DNA of 64,000 nt from Streptomyces capillispiralis (GTDB lineage Bacteria; Actinomycetota; Actinomycetes; Streptomycetales; Streptomycetaceae). The DNA is taken from assembly GCF_007829875.1 (NCBI RefSeq), contig NZ_VIWV01000001.1, forward strand, positions 1,302,001 through 1,366,000, written 5' to 3'. Positions 41,374 through 51,648 of the stretch are shown in pieces. Made by a program: the position numbers and the translations under genes. Numbering within the stretch: the stretch's first letter is position 1; every line of letters begins with the position of its first letter. Below the pieces are notes generated by a model. That model saw nothing but the letters and a program-made list of their open reading frames with translations, was not told the DNA's origin and did not search any database.

Positions 41374-42473
41374 TCTCCGCCCAGGACTTCTGTGACCTCC
41401 TCGCCGACCGCGGCTTCGGGCTCGCCAGCGGGGTGCCCTGCTCGCACTTCGGCGGTCCGATCGCCCACCTGAGCACCCGGCCGGGTCGTTACGTGCCCGC
41501 CCCGAACGAGGGCAGCGCCCTGGCCGTCGCCGCGGGCGCCGCGCTGGGCGGCCAGCGTGCCTACGTCATGCTGCAGAACTCGGGGCTGGGCAATCTCGTC
41601 AACCCGCTCACCTCGCTGGTGATGACGTACCGGCTGCCGATCCTGACCTTCACCAGCCTGCGCGGATGGCCCGACCCGGCCACGGACGAGCCCCAGCACG
41701 AGGTGATGGGGCCGGCCACCCCCGGCATGCTCGACAGCATCGGCACGCCGCACTACACCCTGTACGCCAAGGACACCGTGGACGAGTTCACCGCGGTCCT
41801 CGACCTGGCCGAGAAGGACCTGGCGGCGCGGCGCGCCCCGTTCGTGCTCGTCGAGCGCGGCGCCATCGGCAAGGCCACCGCCGCGAACGACCCGCACACC
41901 GAGGGACTCCCGGCGGCGGAGGCGATCCGTACGGTCACGGCCGCCGCGCCGGAGGCCGCCGTCGTCGCCACCACCGGGTTCACCGGGCGCGACACGTTCG
42001 CCGTGGCCGACGCCCCCGGGAACTTCTACATGCAGGGTTCCATGGGACACGCCTCGTCCCTGGGGCTGGGCGTGGCCCTGACGCATCCGGAGCGGACCGT
42101 CGTGGTGCTGGACGGCGACGGCGCGCTGCTGATGCACCTGGGCGCGCTGTCGATGATCGGCCACGAGGCGCCGGCGAACCTGATCCACGTGGTGCTCGAC
42201 AACCGGGTCCACGAGTCGACCGGCGGGCAGGCGACCACCTCGGCGACGACGTCGTTCCCCGGGATGGCCCTGGCGGCCGGTTACGCGAGCGCGGTCGCCT
42301 GCGCCACCGAGGACGCGCTGCGCGAGGCGGTGCTGCGCGCCCGGGAGGCCGCCGGGCCCCACCTGATCAGTGTCAGGACGCTGCCGCGGACGGGTGCGAT
42401 CCCGCCGCGTGCCACGAACGCGCTCAGCACACTGGACATCCGGGACCGCTTCCAGGAAAGTCTCCGGCCGTAG
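41370..42473 (+). CDS. Phosphonopyruvate-decarboxylase homologue (proposed arsonopyruvate decarboxylase)
   Basis: This 367-residue ThDP enzyme has GVPCSHFGGP, the ThDP-activating Glu in APNEGSALAVAAGAALGG, MLQNSGLGNLVNPLTSL and the ThDP/Mg motif LDGDGALLMHLGALSMIG...LDN. These match Ppd enzymes that decarboxylate phosphonopyruvate. With no PEP mutase of the usual ICL fold in the window but an EPSPS-like and an iPGM-like pair present, its likely substrate is arsonopyruvate, giving arsonoacetaldehyde. Decarboxylation would pull the unfavourable upstream rearrangement forward. Confidence 0.92.
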   Translation: MISAQDFCDLLADRGFGLASGVPCSHFGGPIAHLSTRPGRYVPAPNEGSALAVAAGAALGGQRAYVMLQNSGLGNLVNPLTSLVMTYRLPILTFTSLRGWPDPATDEPQHEVMGPATPGMLDSIGTPHYTLYAKDTVDEFTAVLDLAEKDLAARRAPFVLVERGAIGKATAANDPHTEGLPAAEAIRTVTAAAPEAAVVATTGFTGRDTFAVADAPGNFYMQGSMGHASSLGLGVALTHPERTVVVLDGDGALLMHLGALSMIGHEAPANLIHVVLDNRVHESTGGQATTSATTSFPGMALAAGYASAVACATEDALREAVLRAREAAGPHLISVRTLPRTGAIPPRATNALSTLDIRDRFQESLRP

Positions 42474-42505
42474 CCGTAGCCGGACCGGGCGCGCGGAGTG
42501 CCGAA

Positions 42506-42542
42506 GGGCCGTGCCCCACGCCGGTGGCGTGGGGCACGGCCC
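42506..42542. terminator. Bidirectional terminator after the decarboxylase gene
   Basis: GGGCCGTGCCCCACGCC (42506-42522) pairs perfectly with 42526-42542, a 17-bp stem with GGT loop, between convergent genes. Confidence 0.9.
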
Positions 42543-42569
42543 TGTCCCGTGGCGCGCGGTCGAGCGCGG

Positions 42570-42971
42570 TCAGGCACCCCGGGCCTCGACCGGGCCGTCG
42601 GCCTCCGGCTGGAGGCACGCGGCCACGGTCTCGGGGTCCATGGCCGCCAGGCTGGCGAACATGCGCAGCGGCTCGGCCAGGGTCTGACAGCACATCACGT
42701 ACTGGTTGCTGCGGCCCTTGGGGATCGCCTCGACGAGGTGCTGCTCCCGCAGGGGGGCCAGGTGGTGGCTGACCAGTGTCTGGCTCAGACCGGTGGCCTC
42801 CTGCAACTCCTTGACGGTACGCGGGCGCTGCGCGATCAGCAGGATCAGCATCAGCCGGGTCTCGTCGGCCAGCGCCCGCAGCTTGGGCGCCAGCATCCGC
42901 GCCCGCTCGCGTTCGCCGAGCCACTGGGCGGGGTCGCTGACCGCGACCTTGAGCTTCGACGGCCGGGCCAT
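42570..42971 (-). CDS. ArsR-family winged-helix regulator
   Basis: About 133 residues from ATG 42971, which has GGAGG 5 nt upstream. LAPKLRALADETRLMLILLIAQRPRTVKELQEATGLSQTLVSHHLAPLREQHLVEAI is the DNA-binding core. Cys pair YVMCCQTLAEPLRMF lies in the C-terminal wing/helix instead of the CVC position, suggesting a different thiol sensor site. It follows the MFS gene on the same strand and probably controls it through the dyad at 44722-44749. Confidence 0.87.
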   Translation of the reverse strand: MARPSKLKVAVSDPAQWLGERERARMLAPKLRALADETRLMLILLIAQRPRTVKELQEATGLSQTLVSHHLAPLREQHLVEAIPKGRSNQYVMCCQTLAEPLRMFASLAAMDPETVAACLQPEADGPVEARGA

Positions 42972-43082
42972 CGCCACCTCCCTCTCGGCCCGCGACCGGG
43001 CCTGCGGACACGGCCCGTCCTCGCCCGACGGGCCGGGCCGGGCTGCGGGTTCGATCCTACGCACTGTCGTGGTTCCGGCCGT

Positions 43083-44651
43083 TCAGGAGGCCGCGGAGGC
43101 GTCGGCGCCGGTGGTGTGCTTCGCCGGTGCCTCGGCCTGCGCGGGCCCCTCGTCGTCCGTGACGCGGGCCGTGGGCAGGACGAACGCCACGACCAGCGCG
43201 CCGACGGCGGCGACGCCGACGGCGATGAGCAGGGTGGTGGCGAACCCACCGACGAAGGAGTGCTGGGCGGCGTCCAGCACGCGCCGGCCCGCCGCGCCGC
43301 CCATCTGCTGGGCGACGGCGGTGGCACCGGCGAGGGATTCGCGCACCGCCTCACCCGCCTCGCCGGGCAGCCGCGCGGCCTGCGGCAGGTCGTCGCGGTA
43401 GACGGTGGCGATGACGCTGCCGCTGATCGCGATGCCGAGGGCACCGCCGACCTGCATGCCGACGTCCGCGACCGCGGATCCGGCACCCGCCTGGCGAGCG
43501 GCGGAGACCACCAGGATGGCGTCCACGGCGGGCGGCAGGGCGATGCCCATGCCGAGGCCGAACACGGCGAGTCCCCAGAGCGCCTGGGCCTCGTCGTCGA
43601 CCTGGAGGCCGGCCAGGATGCCGAGGCCGGCGGTGCACAGGAGCAGGCCGAACACGACGGTGGCCTTCAGGCCGGCGCGCTCCACCAGCTTCGCGGACAG
43701 GGGGGCGCCGATCATCATGGTGCCGATGGCGAGCATGCGCAGGCCGGCGCCCAGCGGGTCGAGTTCCAGCACCGACTGGAGGTACTGGGTGAGCAGGTAC
43801 AGGCCGCTGTAGAGGCCGAAGGAGGTGCAGGCGATCGCCAGGGCGCCGCCGCCGTACCGGGCGTTGAGGAACAGGCCCACGTCGAGCATCGGGTGCGCGG
43901 TGCGCCGCTCCCAGACGACGAAGGCGACCATCAGGGCGGCGCCGACGAGCAGGGAGCCGACCGTGACGACGTCGCCCCAGCCGTTGTGGGGGGCTTCCAC
44001 CAGGCCGTAGACGATGGCGACCAGTCCGGCCACCGACAGCAGGGCGCCGACGAGGTCGAGACCGGGGTGTGCCTCGGCCTTGGACTCGGGGATCAGTCTG
44101 GCGCCGAAGACCAGGGCGACGGCGGCCAGCGGGACGTTGATGAGGAACATCGAGCCCCACCAGAAGTGCTCCAGCAGCAGGCCGCTGACCAGCGGGCCCA
44201 GCGGCACGCCGACGGCCGCCGCGCCGGACCAGATGCCGATCGCCTTGCCCTGCTCCTCGCGCGGGAAGACGTCCTTGATGATGGCCAGCGTCGCGGGCAT
44301 CATCAGCGCCGCCGAGACGCCCATCAGGGTGCGGAAGGTGATCAGCATCTCGGCGTTCGTGGCGAAGGCCGCGCCGAGGCTGGTCAGTGCGAAGGCGGCC
44401 GTGCCGACGGAGAGCAGGCGCTTGCGGCCGAAGCGGTCGGACAGGCCGCCGGCCATGAGGAGGAGCCCGCCGAAGGCCAGTGCGTAGGAGTCGACCATCC
44501 ACTGCAACTGGCTGGTGGTGGCGTCCAGGTCCTCCTGGATGCTGGGCAGGGCGAGGTTCAGGATCAGGGTGTCCAGGCCTATCAGGACCAGGCTCAGGCA
44601 CAGGATGTTCAGGATCTGCCATCGGCGGGGATGACCGGCGGGGCTGTTCAC
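43083..44651 (-). CDS. DHA2-type MFS efflux transporter (14 helices)
   Basis: This 522-residue protein starts LILNLALPSIQEDLDATTSQLQWMVDSYALAFGGLLLMAGGLSDRFGRKRLL, with motif A and the helix-1 pattern of EmrB/QacA exporters; about 14 helices follow. GTG 44651 has GAGGAG 7 nt upstream. It is paired with an ArsR-family regulator gene. Export of the finished organoarsenical or an intermediate is likely from context; the substrate is not readable from sequence. Confidence 0.9.
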   Translation of the reverse strand: MNSPAGHPRRWQILNILCLSLVLIGLDTLILNLALPSIQEDLDATTSQLQWMVDSYALAFGGLLLMAGGLSDRFGRKRLLSVGTAAFALTSLGAAFATNAEMLITFRTLMGVSAALMMPATLAIIKDVFPREEQGKAIGIWSGAAAVGVPLGPLVSGLLLEHFWWGSMFLINVPLAAVALVFGARLIPESKAEAHPGLDLVGALLSVAGLVAIVYGLVEAPHNGWGDVVTVGSLLVGAALMVAFVVWERRTAHPMLDVGLFLNARYGGGALAIACTSFGLYSGLYLLTQYLQSVLELDPLGAGLRMLAIGTMMIGAPLSAKLVERAGLKATVVFGLLLCTAGLGILAGLQVDDEAQALWGLAVFGLGMGIALPPAVDAILVVSAARQAGAGSAVADVGMQVGGALGIAISGSVIATVYRDDLPQAARLPGEAGEAVRESLAGATAVAQQMGGAAGRRVLDAAQHSFVGGFATTLLIAVGVAAVGALVVAFVLPTARVTDDEGPAQAEAPAKHTTGADASAAS

Positions 44652-45379
44652 TCACGTACTCCTCGAGCGGGGACGGGACGGCGCCCGTGCGGGGCCGCCC
44701 ACACATTAAGCAGCATCGGCTGCTATCAACAGCAAACGCTGTTGATAGCGGCTGAGTCCGTGCGCTGGATTTCGGCCATCTGCGCCACACCTTCACACTT
44801 GGCGACCCGTCAGCGGCGCCGTGGCCGTGATGTGCGGAGATCGGCGAAAACCAACTGCCGGGATTCGGCCCGCGTGTCTCATGTGCCACCCGAGCGCACA
44901 CCCGGCGGACCCCGTCATTCCGCACCAATGAACCTGATCAGCCCTGCCGTCGACCCCCCGAAACCGCACACGACCCCACCTCGGACCTCTGGCGGGGAGT
45001 TGGCGGGAAACGCTCCCAGCAGGGAAAGAAACCCTCGAATACTTTGACCGTCATCGATAAATTGAGCGAGAAGCAGCACGGGACCTCATCGCACGAGGGG
45101 TCCGGCAAACGGGGCGCCAGGGGGCTGGAACACATGCGTACATCCGGCAAGCGCACAGGCGCGGCCACATCACCGCCGACGCGGCGATAGAAGCCCGCGC
45201 GCCCCGACTCACGTCCGAGGTCCGTGCGTGGCGGCACGGTCCTGACATCACCTCAGACACCATCGAACACCCGCGCAGCGAGACACGTCGGCACGTGTCC
45301 GGCTGCGCTCACGAGGCTGGAACCGCCCTGGGCGACGGCCGGTTCCGGATCCTTCCCGAAATCCTGGAAAGGGAAATCG
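44652..45379. other. 728-bp divergent intergenic region
   Basis: Between the MFS gene (minus) and the GATase-like gene (plus). It holds the 28-bp dyad at 44722-44749 and a smaller dyad GACACG/CGTGTC at 45282-45299. GAAAGGGA before ATG 45380 is the ribosome site. No protein or RNA gene is supported in the rest. Confidence 0.6.
44722..44749. promoter_or_regulatory. Perfect 12-bp-arm operator upstream of the MFS-ArsR operon
   Basis: GCTATCAACAGC (44722-44733) and its exact complement GCTGTTGATAGC (44738-44749) flank AAAC. It lies 71 bp before the MFS start, in an AT-rich patch, and overlaps a -35-like TTGATA on the minus strand. The ArsR-type regulator encoded behind the MFS gene is the likely ligand. 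Confidence 0.8.
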
Positions 45380-46099
45380 ATGTCAGTCTCTGCTCAGCCA
45401 CGCCTTGCCCTGGTGGGCGACCGCGGCAACCACGACGAGCCGTCCCACCCCAAGATCGACGCGATGCGTGAGCAGTGGGACCTGACCACGGAGTGGATCC
45501 CCACCACCGACCTCCACGACGTCTCCCTCCTGGAGGGCTTCGACGGGATATGGGTGGTGCCCGGGGCGCCGTACTTCAACCAGAAGGGCGTGCACCTCGC
45601 CGTGCGGCACGCCCGTGAGAACGGCCTGCCGTTCCTCGGCACCTGCGGCGGGTTCTTCAGCGCCCTCATCGAGCACGCGCAGAACGTGCTGCACCTGCCC
45701 GAGGCCGAGGGCGTGGACGAGGACCCCGAGAAGCTGATGCCGCTGGTCACCCCGCTGAAGTGCTCCTTCCGCGGGGAGAAGGCCCCGCTGAAGGTCAGGC
45801 CGGGCTCGCTGCTCGCCTCGATCTACGGCACCACCGAGGTGGAGGAGATCTTCCACTGCGACTACGGGCTCACCGACGCCTTCATGGACTCCGCCAGCCA
45901 GGGCGCCCTGCGGATCAGCGCCTGGGACACCGACGGCGCGCCCCGGGCCCTGGAGATCACCGGGCACCCCTTCTTCATGGGCAGCCTCTTCCAGCCCGAG
46001 CTGTCCTCCGCGCCCGGCGAGGAGCACGTGATCCTCCGGGCCTTCCTGGCCGCCGTGCGCACCCGCGCCGGCGTGCTGACGGCGCAGTCGGCCACCTGA
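45380..46099 (+). CDS. CTP-synthase-type glutamine amidotransferase-like protein lacking the catalytic His
   Basis: This 239-residue stand-alone class I GATase domain resembles the C-terminal half of CTP synthase (LALVGDRGNHDEPSHPKID, IWVVPGAPYFNQKGVHLAVRHARENGLPFLGTCGGFF). Nucleophile Cys89 is present. The usual HPE of the triad reads LFQPELSS: Gln205 replaces His while Glu207 is kept. Normal glutamine hydrolysis is therefore doubtful; a thiol-based transfer or binding role is possible. It has no synthetase half. CTP-synthase-like genes are a known part of Streptomyces arseno-organic clusters. It opens the operon running to the ABC transporter. Confidence 0.85.
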   Translation: MSVSAQPRLALVGDRGNHDEPSHPKIDAMREQWDLTTEWIPTTDLHDVSLLEGFDGIWVVPGAPYFNQKGVHLAVRHARENGLPFLGTCGGFFSALIEHAQNVLHLPEAEGVDEDPEKLMPLVTPLKCSFRGEKAPLKVRPGSLLASIYGTTEVEEIFHCDYGLTDAFMDSASQGALRISAWDTDGAPRALEITGHPFFMGSLFQPELSSAPGEEHVILRAFLAAVRTRAGVLTAQSAT

Positions 46100-46218
46100 C
46101 CGACGCGGCGACACCCCGCACCGTTCGATGAGCGGCCGTGCGCCGAAGGCGCGCACGGCCCAGGGCACCGCCATGCCCGCCTCGCCCCCACACCAGGCGG
46201 AAGGATCACCACGCCTCC

Positions 46219-48741
46219 ATGAAGCACGATCAGCACGGCCTGTCGCGACGCGGCTTCGTCCGCGGCGGCGTCGTCGGCGGCGCCGGACTCGGCGCGCCCG
46301 TCCTGCTCCCCGTCATCTCGGCCCGGGCCGCCGAGCCGTCCTCGGCGGCCGCCGCGCCGCCCGACGCCGACCGGGTGCCGGGGGCGGCGTTCACCGACGG
46401 GTCCGCCGCTCTGACGCCGGACCGCACCGTCGCCACGGCCTGCCAGTTCTGCAACTCCAACTGCCGCCTCAACGTGGACCTCAAGGCGGGCCGTGTGCTC
46501 GCCGTGCGCGGTGAGGACAAGGACCCGGTCCAGCGCGGACAGGTCTGCGTCAAGGCCGAGATGATGCCCCAGCTGGTCTACAACGCCGAGCGGCTGACGA
46601 CCCCCCTGCGGCGCGTCTCCGGCGCCAAGGGCTCGCCGCACTCCCGGTTCGAGGCCATCGGCTGGGACGAGGCCCTGCGCACGATCGCCGGGAAGCTGCT
46701 GTCGCTGCGGGACGCCGGCCAGGCCCACACCATCGCCAACCGCACCACCGGCCGGCTGCCGCGGGGCACCGGCTCGCTCGTGGCCCGCCTCTTCGCGATG
46801 CTCGGCAGCCCCAACAACACCGACGTGGGCCCGGTCTGCAACGACGCCGGCGGCAACGCGCTCGCGGTCACCTTCGGCCTGGGCAACTTCACCAACGGCT
46901 ACGGCACCGACGGCGCCACCGGGAAGGACGACCTGGGCTCCGCCCGTCACTACCTGTTCCTGGGCACCAACCAGGCCGAGACCCATCCGGTGACGTTCGA
47001 CTACCTGCTGCGCGGCCGGGAGCGGACCGGGGCCACCCTGACGGTGGTCGACCCGCGGCTCACCCCGACCGGGGCGGTGGCCGACCGGTGGGTGGCGCCC
47101 AAGCCGCACACCGACTACGCGCTGCTGCTGGGCATGCTCCACCACATCATCGAACGGAACCTGTACGACAAGGCGTTCGTCAAGCGCTGGGTGGTCGGCT
47201 TCGAGGAGCTGCGGGCCCATCTGCGCAAGCACCGGTACAGCCCCGCGTGGGCCGCGAAGGTCACCGGCCTGCCCGCCGCGACCATCACGGAGATGGCCGA
47301 GGAGTACGCGTCGGCGAAACCGGCGGCGATCTTCTGCAACGCCGGCATCTCCCACCAGCTCGGCGCGTTCGACACGTACCGGGTGGCCACGTTCCTGGCC
47401 GCGGTGACCGGCAACATCGGGCGCCCGGGCGGCGGGTGCAACTTCATGCACAACACCTGGCCCGGCGACCTGCACCTGCCGCCGCTCCGGGTGACGGTGC
47501 CCGAGCGCCGGGAGGCGCTGCCGGTCGGCCCGGACTACTTCGCCGAGTCCATCCTGACCGGCGACCCCTACCGGCTGCGCGCGGTCATCACCCAGGGCAA
47601 CCCGCTGGTCTCCTCCGCCAACACCACCAAGGTCAAGAAGGCGTTCGAGGAACTCGACTTCTACGTCTACACCGGCCTGTTCATGGAAGAGGCCGCCTAC
47701 TACGCCGACATCGTCCTGCCCGCGTGCAGCGGTCTGGAGATGGAGGGCGTGTACATGCGCCGCGACGACCGGGCGATCCGCTGGCAGGACCAGGTAGTCG
47801 ACCGGGTCGGGCAGTCCCGGCCGGACTGGGAGATCTGGATCGGCCTCGCGCACGCCCTGGCCGAGCTGGACACCCGCCGCCCCGCCGCCGAGTGGCGCGA
47901 GGCGTTCCCCGAGCGGTGGACGGACTACAAGGAGCTGTGGGCCGACTTCGTCACCCACACCCCCGGCATGGGCGGCATGACCCGGGCGCGGATGCGGGAG
48001 CGGACCGAGCCGCTGCGCTGGCCCTGCCCCTCCCCCGAACACCCCGGTGTCAGCACCCTCTACCTGGACCACCCCAGCTGGTACGAGGCGGTCGAGTCGC
48101 TGGACCCGGCCCACCGCGGCAAACGGTTCCTCACCCCCAGCGGCAGGATCGAGATCACCACTCCGGAGCTGGAGCGGAAGCTGGCCGTCACCGGACACGG
48201 TGCCCTGCCCGTCTTCTACACGCACCCCGAGGTCACCGGGAAGAACCCGACCCTCGCCTACAGCCGCACGTTCGTCACCAACCCGATCAACCCCCAGGCC
48301 GTCACCCACCCGGTGCGCCTCGGGGTGCCCGGCAGTGACGCGGTGCACCGTGAGTTCCCGCTCATGGGGATGACCGGCCGGCCCAGCGTCGTCCACTTCG
48401 CCGAGGTCACGCACTGGACGCCGATGGGCAAGCAGCTCAACGGCATCCGCTTCGTCCAGATCCACCCCGACACCGCCCGCCGGGCCGGCATCGCCGACGG
48501 GGACGACGTCCGGGTGGAGAGCCCCCGCGGCTCGGTGACCGGCACGGCACTGCTGTGGGAGGGAATCAGGACCGACACCGTGTTCGTCCCGAACACCTTC
48601 GGCCCGGCCCAGAAGGTCGGCGACCTCTTCGACGACCCCCGTTACGAGGCCGCCAACACCCTCCCCGACGACCGCTACTACGACAACCTCTCCGGCCAGC
48701 AGGCCTTCAAGTGCTTCGCGTGCAGGGTCGTCAAGGCCTGA
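46219..48741 (+). CDS. Tat-exported molybdopterin oxidoreductase
   Basis: This 840-residue protein begins with a Tat signal ([23 protein letters not shown]). Cys75, Cys78, Cys82 and Cys110 (CQFCNSNC...GQVCVK) form a [4Fe-4S] site. Cys207 in [11 protein letters not shown] is placed as the molybdenum ligand. Bis-MGD segments follow ([72 protein letters not shown]). It lacks the 3Fe-4S pattern and AioB partner of classical arsenite oxidase. Oxidation or reduction of arsenic outside the membrane, possibly As(III) to As(V), is inferred from context. Confidence 0.9.
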   Translation: MKHDQHGLSRRGFVRGGVVGGAGLGAPVLLPVISARAAEPSSAAAAPPDADRVPGAAFTDGSAALTPDRTVATACQFCNSNCRLNVDLKAGRVLAVRGEDKDPVQRGQVCVKAEMMPQLVYNAERLTTPLRRVSGAKGSPHSRFEAIGWDEALRTIAGKLLSLRDAGQAHTIANRTTGRLPRGTGSLVARLFAMLGSPNNTDVGPVCNDAGGNALAVTFGLGNFTNGYGTDGATGKDDLGSARHYLFLGTNQAETHPVTFDYLLRGRERTGATLTVVDPRLTPTGAVADRWVAPKPHTDYALLLGMLHHIIERNLYDKAFVKRWVVGFEELRAHLRKHRYSPAWAAKVTGLPAATITEMAEEYASAKPAAIFCNAGISHQLGAFDTYRVATFLAAVTGNIGRPGGGCNFMHNTWPGDLHLPPLRVTVPERREALPVGPDYFAESILTGDPYRLRAVITQGNPLVSSANTTKVKKAFEELDFYVYTGLFMEEAAYYADIVLPACSGLEMEGVYMRRDDRAIRWQDQVVDRVGQSRPDWEIWIGLAHALAELDTRRPAAEWREAFPERWTDYKELWADFVTHTPGMGGMTRARMRERTEPLRWPCPSPEHPGVSTLYLDHPSWYEAVESLDPAHRGKRFLTPSGRIEITTPELERKLAVTGHGALPVFYTHPEVTGKNPTLAYSRTFVTNPINPQAVTHPVRLGVPGSDAVHREFPLMGMTGRPSVVHFAEVTHWTPMGKQLNGIRFVQIHPDTARRAGIADGDDVRVESPRGSVTGTALLWEGIRTDTVFVPNTFGPAQKVGDLFDDPRYEAANTLPDDRYYDNLSGQQAFKCFACRVVKA

Positions 48742-48793
48742 CCCGCCGCACGAGACCGGCACACCATCCGTCCCCATCACCTGGAGGCAGTGC

Positions 48794-50116
48794 ATGACCG
48801 CCACGCCCGATCCGCGTCTCGACGCCGAGTCCGTCACCGTCAGGCCGCTGGCCGGCTTCGACGAGACCGTCCGCGTCCTGGGCTCCAAGAGCTACACCAA
48901 CCGCTACCTGGCCATCGCCTCCCTGTCGGGGCAGGAGACGGTCGTCGACAACGCGCTGCTGTCGGACGACACCGTCTACCTGGCCCGCGCCATCGAGGCC
49001 TTCGGCCACGTCACGTGCGCCATCGACCACTCCGCCGCCCGCATCCGGGTCACGCCCACCGGGAAGCCGATGCGGGCGCCGGACGAGGACATCTACGTCG
49101 GCGGCGCGGGCACCCCGCTCAGGTTCCTGATCTCCATGGCCGGCCACGCCGAGGGCACCACCGTCATCACCGGCAACGCCCGCATGCAGGAACGCCCCAT
49201 GGGCGACCTGCTCAAGGCGCTGCCCGCGCTCGGCGTGGACGCCACCGCGGTCCGCGGCAACGGCAGCCCGCCGGTCCGGGTGGTCGGCGGCTCCTTCAAG
49301 GGCGGCTCCACCTCCATCAGCGGCGCCGTCTCCAGCCAGTTCACCTCCAGCCTCATCATCAACGCGCTGCGCGCCGGCACCGACACCGAGATCACCATCA
49401 GCGACGAGCTGGTCTCCAAGCCATACGTGGAGATGACCCTCGCCGCGCTGAAGGAGATGGGCGTCCGCGTCGACCGCGACGGCTACCGGCGCTTCACCGT
49501 CCCGGCCGGGCAGCAGGCCCGCGGCGGACAGGTCACCGTCGAGCCGGACGCCTCCGGCATGTCCTACTTCCTGGCCGCCGCCGCCGTCCTCGGGTCCCGG
49601 GTCGTCATCCCGGGCATCGGCGCCGGTTCGCACCAGGGCGACGTGCACCTCGTCGAGGCGTTCGAGCGGATGGGCTGCCGCACCGAGGTCACCGACGACT
49701 CGATCACCCTCACCGGCGGTCCGCTGCGCGGCATCGACATCGACATGGAGGCCATGCCCGACGTCGTGCCGTCGCTGGCCATCGCCGCCGCGTACGCGGA
49801 GGGCACCACCCGCATCACCAACATCGCCTCGCTGCGCGTGAAGGAGTGCGACCGCATCGCCGCCGTCACCACCGAGCTGCGCAAGATGGGCATCGACGTC
49901 GAGGAGCACGCCGACGCCATGTACATCACCGGCGGCACACCGCACGGGGCCGTCATCGACACCTACGACGACCACCGCATCGCCATGACCTTCGCCATCG
50001 GCGGTCTGCGCACCGAGGGCGTGGTCATCAAGGACCCAGGCTGCGTCGCCAAGTCCTTCCCCACGTTCTGGCAGACCCTCGACACCCTGCACCCGGGTTC
50101 GGAGAGCACCCAGTGA
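48794..50116 (+). CDS. EPSP-synthase homologue (proposed arsenoenolpyruvate synthase)
   Basis: This 440-residue enolpyruvyl transferase-fold protein keeps LGSKSYTNR (normally PGSKSxTNR), [34 protein letters not shown], Asp323 in [13 protein letters not shown] and LRVKECDRI. The canonical GNAGT loop reads GGAGT. Housekeeping EPSPS joins PEP to shikimate-3-phosphate in the shikimate pathway. No shikimate genes are nearby, and the gene is fused by GTGA overlap to a mutase gene. In the reported arseno-organic clusters this protein is proposed to join arsenate and PEP. GGAGG lies 6 nt before ATG 48794. Confidence 0.92.
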   Translation: MTATPDPRLDAESVTVRPLAGFDETVRVLGSKSYTNRYLAIASLSGQETVVDNALLSDDTVYLARAIEAFGHVTCAIDHSAARIRVTPTGKPMRAPDEDIYVGGAGTPLRFLISMAGHAEGTTVITGNARMQERPMGDLLKALPALGVDATAVRGNGSPPVRVVGGSFKGGSTSISGAVSSQFTSSLIINALRAGTDTEITISDELVSKPYVEMTLAALKEMGVRVDRDGYRRFTVPAGQQARGGQVTVEPDASGMSYFLAAAAVLGSRVVIPGIGAGSHQGDVHLVEAFERMGCRTEVTDDSITLTGGPLRGIDIDMEAMPDVVPSLAIAAAYAEGTTRITNIASLRVKECDRIAAVTTELRKMGIDVEEHADAMYITGGTPHGAVIDTYDDHRIAMTFAIGGLRTEGVVIKDPGCVAKSFPTFWQTLDTLHPGSESTQ

Positions 50117-51648
50117 GCGCCCGGGCACCCGTGGCCGCCGGCCCGGGCGTCCTGCTGGTGCTCGACGGCTGGGGACACGCGCCGCCGGCCGAGGACAACG
50201 CCCTGTCGTCGGCGCGCACTCCGGTCCTGGACGAACTGCTCGCCACCTGCCCGAGCACGCTGGCCGACGCCTCCGGCGAGGCGGTCGGCCTGCTGCCGGG
50301 CACGGTCGGCAACTCCGAGATCGGCCACATGGTCATCGGCGCCGGACGCCCCCTGCCGTACGACAGCCTGCTGGTCCAGCGGGCGATCGACGCGGGCACC
50401 CTGCGCACCGACTCCCGGCTGGGCGCCACGCTCGGCCGGACGGCGGCCTCCTCCGGTGCCCTGCACCTGATCGGGCTGTGCTCGGACGGTCAGATCCACG
50501 CCCATGTGGAGCACCTGAGCGAGCTGCTGGCCGCGGCCGCCGCCCACCGGGTCGACCGGGTGTTCCTCCACGCCATCACCGACGGGCGGGACGTCGCCGA
50601 CGGCACGTCCGAGACGTATCTGGCCCGGGTCGCCGAACTCGCCGGACAGGCCGGCGCGGGACGGATCGCCACGGTCGTCGGGCGCGGTTACGCGATGGAC
50701 AAGGCCGGCGACCTGGAGCTGACCGAACAGGCCGTCGCCCTGGTCGCCGACGGCCGGGGCACCCGGGCGGGCAGTGTCCGCGAGGCGGTGTCCGCTTCGG
50801 CGCGCGGCGACGAGTGGGTTCCCCCGACGGTGCTCGCACCGGCGGGGGACGCGACGGTGCGCGACGGGGACGCGGTGGTGTGGTTCAACTTCCGCAGCGA
50901 CCGCATCCAGCAGTTCGCCGACCTTCTGGCGGACCGGCTGACCGCCACCGGCCGCCGCGTCGACATGCTCAGCCTCGCCCAGTACGACACCCGCACGGCC
51001 ATCCCCGCCCTGGTCCCGCGCGCGGACGCCTCCGGCGGTCTGGCCGACGAGCTCGCCGCGGCCGGGCTGCGCAGTGTCCGCATCGCGGAGGCCGAGAAGT
51101 TCGAGCACGTGACGTACTACGTCAACGGCCGGGACGACACGGTGCGCGCGGTCGAGGAGCACGTGCGCGTCACCGGTGACGGCAAGCCCGACTACGTGGC
51201 GCGTCCGGGGATGAACCTGGACCGGGTCACCCGGGCGGTCACCGACGCCGTGGCCCGCGCCGACGTCGACCTGGTCGTCGCCAACCTGGCCAACATCGAC
51301 GTCGTGGGCCACACCGGGAACCTGGCCGCCACCGTCACCGCCTGCGAGGCGACCGACACGGCGGTGCGGGACATCCTGGACGCGGCCCGCGCCGCCGGGC
51401 GGTGGGTGCTGGCCGTGGGCGACCACGGCAACGCCGAGAAGATGACCAAGCGGGCCCCGGACGGCGGCACGCGCCCCTACGGCGGGCACACCACCAACCC
51501 GGTGCCCCTGGTGATCGTCCCCGCCCCGGGCGGCGGCTCCGCGCCGGTGCTCCCGGAGCGGGCCACGCTCGCCGATGTCGCCCCCACCGTCCTGCACCTG
51601 CTGGGACACGAACCCGGATCCGTCATGACTGGAAGGTCGCTGCTGTGA
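50113..51648 (+). CDS. iPGM-type mutase (proposed arsonopyruvate mutase)
   Basis: The 511-residue alkaline-phosphatase-superfamily protein has VLDGWGHAP, nucleophile Ser68 in [44 protein letters not shown] and DHGNAE, so both metal sites of cofactor-independent phosphoglycerate mutase are kept. The canonical GRYYAMDRDxRW stretch reads [14 protein letters not shown], losing residues that handle phosphoglycerate. It should rearrange the EPSPS-like product into a C-As bonded compound, by analogy with PEP mutase chemistry. GTG 50113 overlaps the upstream stop by 4 bp, tight coupling that fits a labile intermediate. Confidence 0.92.
   Translation: MSARAPVAAGPGVLLVLDGWGHAPPAEDNALSSARTPVLDELLATCPSTLADASGEAVGLLPGTVGNSEIGHMVIGAGRPLPYDSLLVQRAIDAGTLRTDSRLGATLGRTAASSGALHLIGLCSDGQIHAHVEHLSELLAAAAAHRVDRVFLHAITDGRDVADGTSETYLARVAELAGQAGAGRIATVVGRGYAMDKAGDLELTEQAVALVADGRGTRAGSVREAVSASARGDEWVPPTVLAPAGDATVRDGDAVVWFNFRSDRIQQFADLLADRLTATGRRVDMLSLAQYDTRTAIPALVPRADASGGLADELAAAGLRSVRIAEAEKFEHVTYYVNGRDDTVRAVEEHVRVTGDGKPDYVARPGMNLDRVTRAVTDAVARADVDLVVANLANIDVVGHTGNLAATVTACEATDTAVRDILDAARAAGRWVLAVGDHGNAEKMTKRAPDGGTRPYGGHTTNPVPLVIVPAPGGGSAPVLPERATLADVAPTVLHLLGHEPGSVMTGRSLL

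Noticed and set aside
43083..44651. Genes of a mobile element bounding the arsenic island
   Set aside because: No transposase, integrase, tRNA or direct-repeat boundary was seen at 24,000, 44,700 or 59,300.
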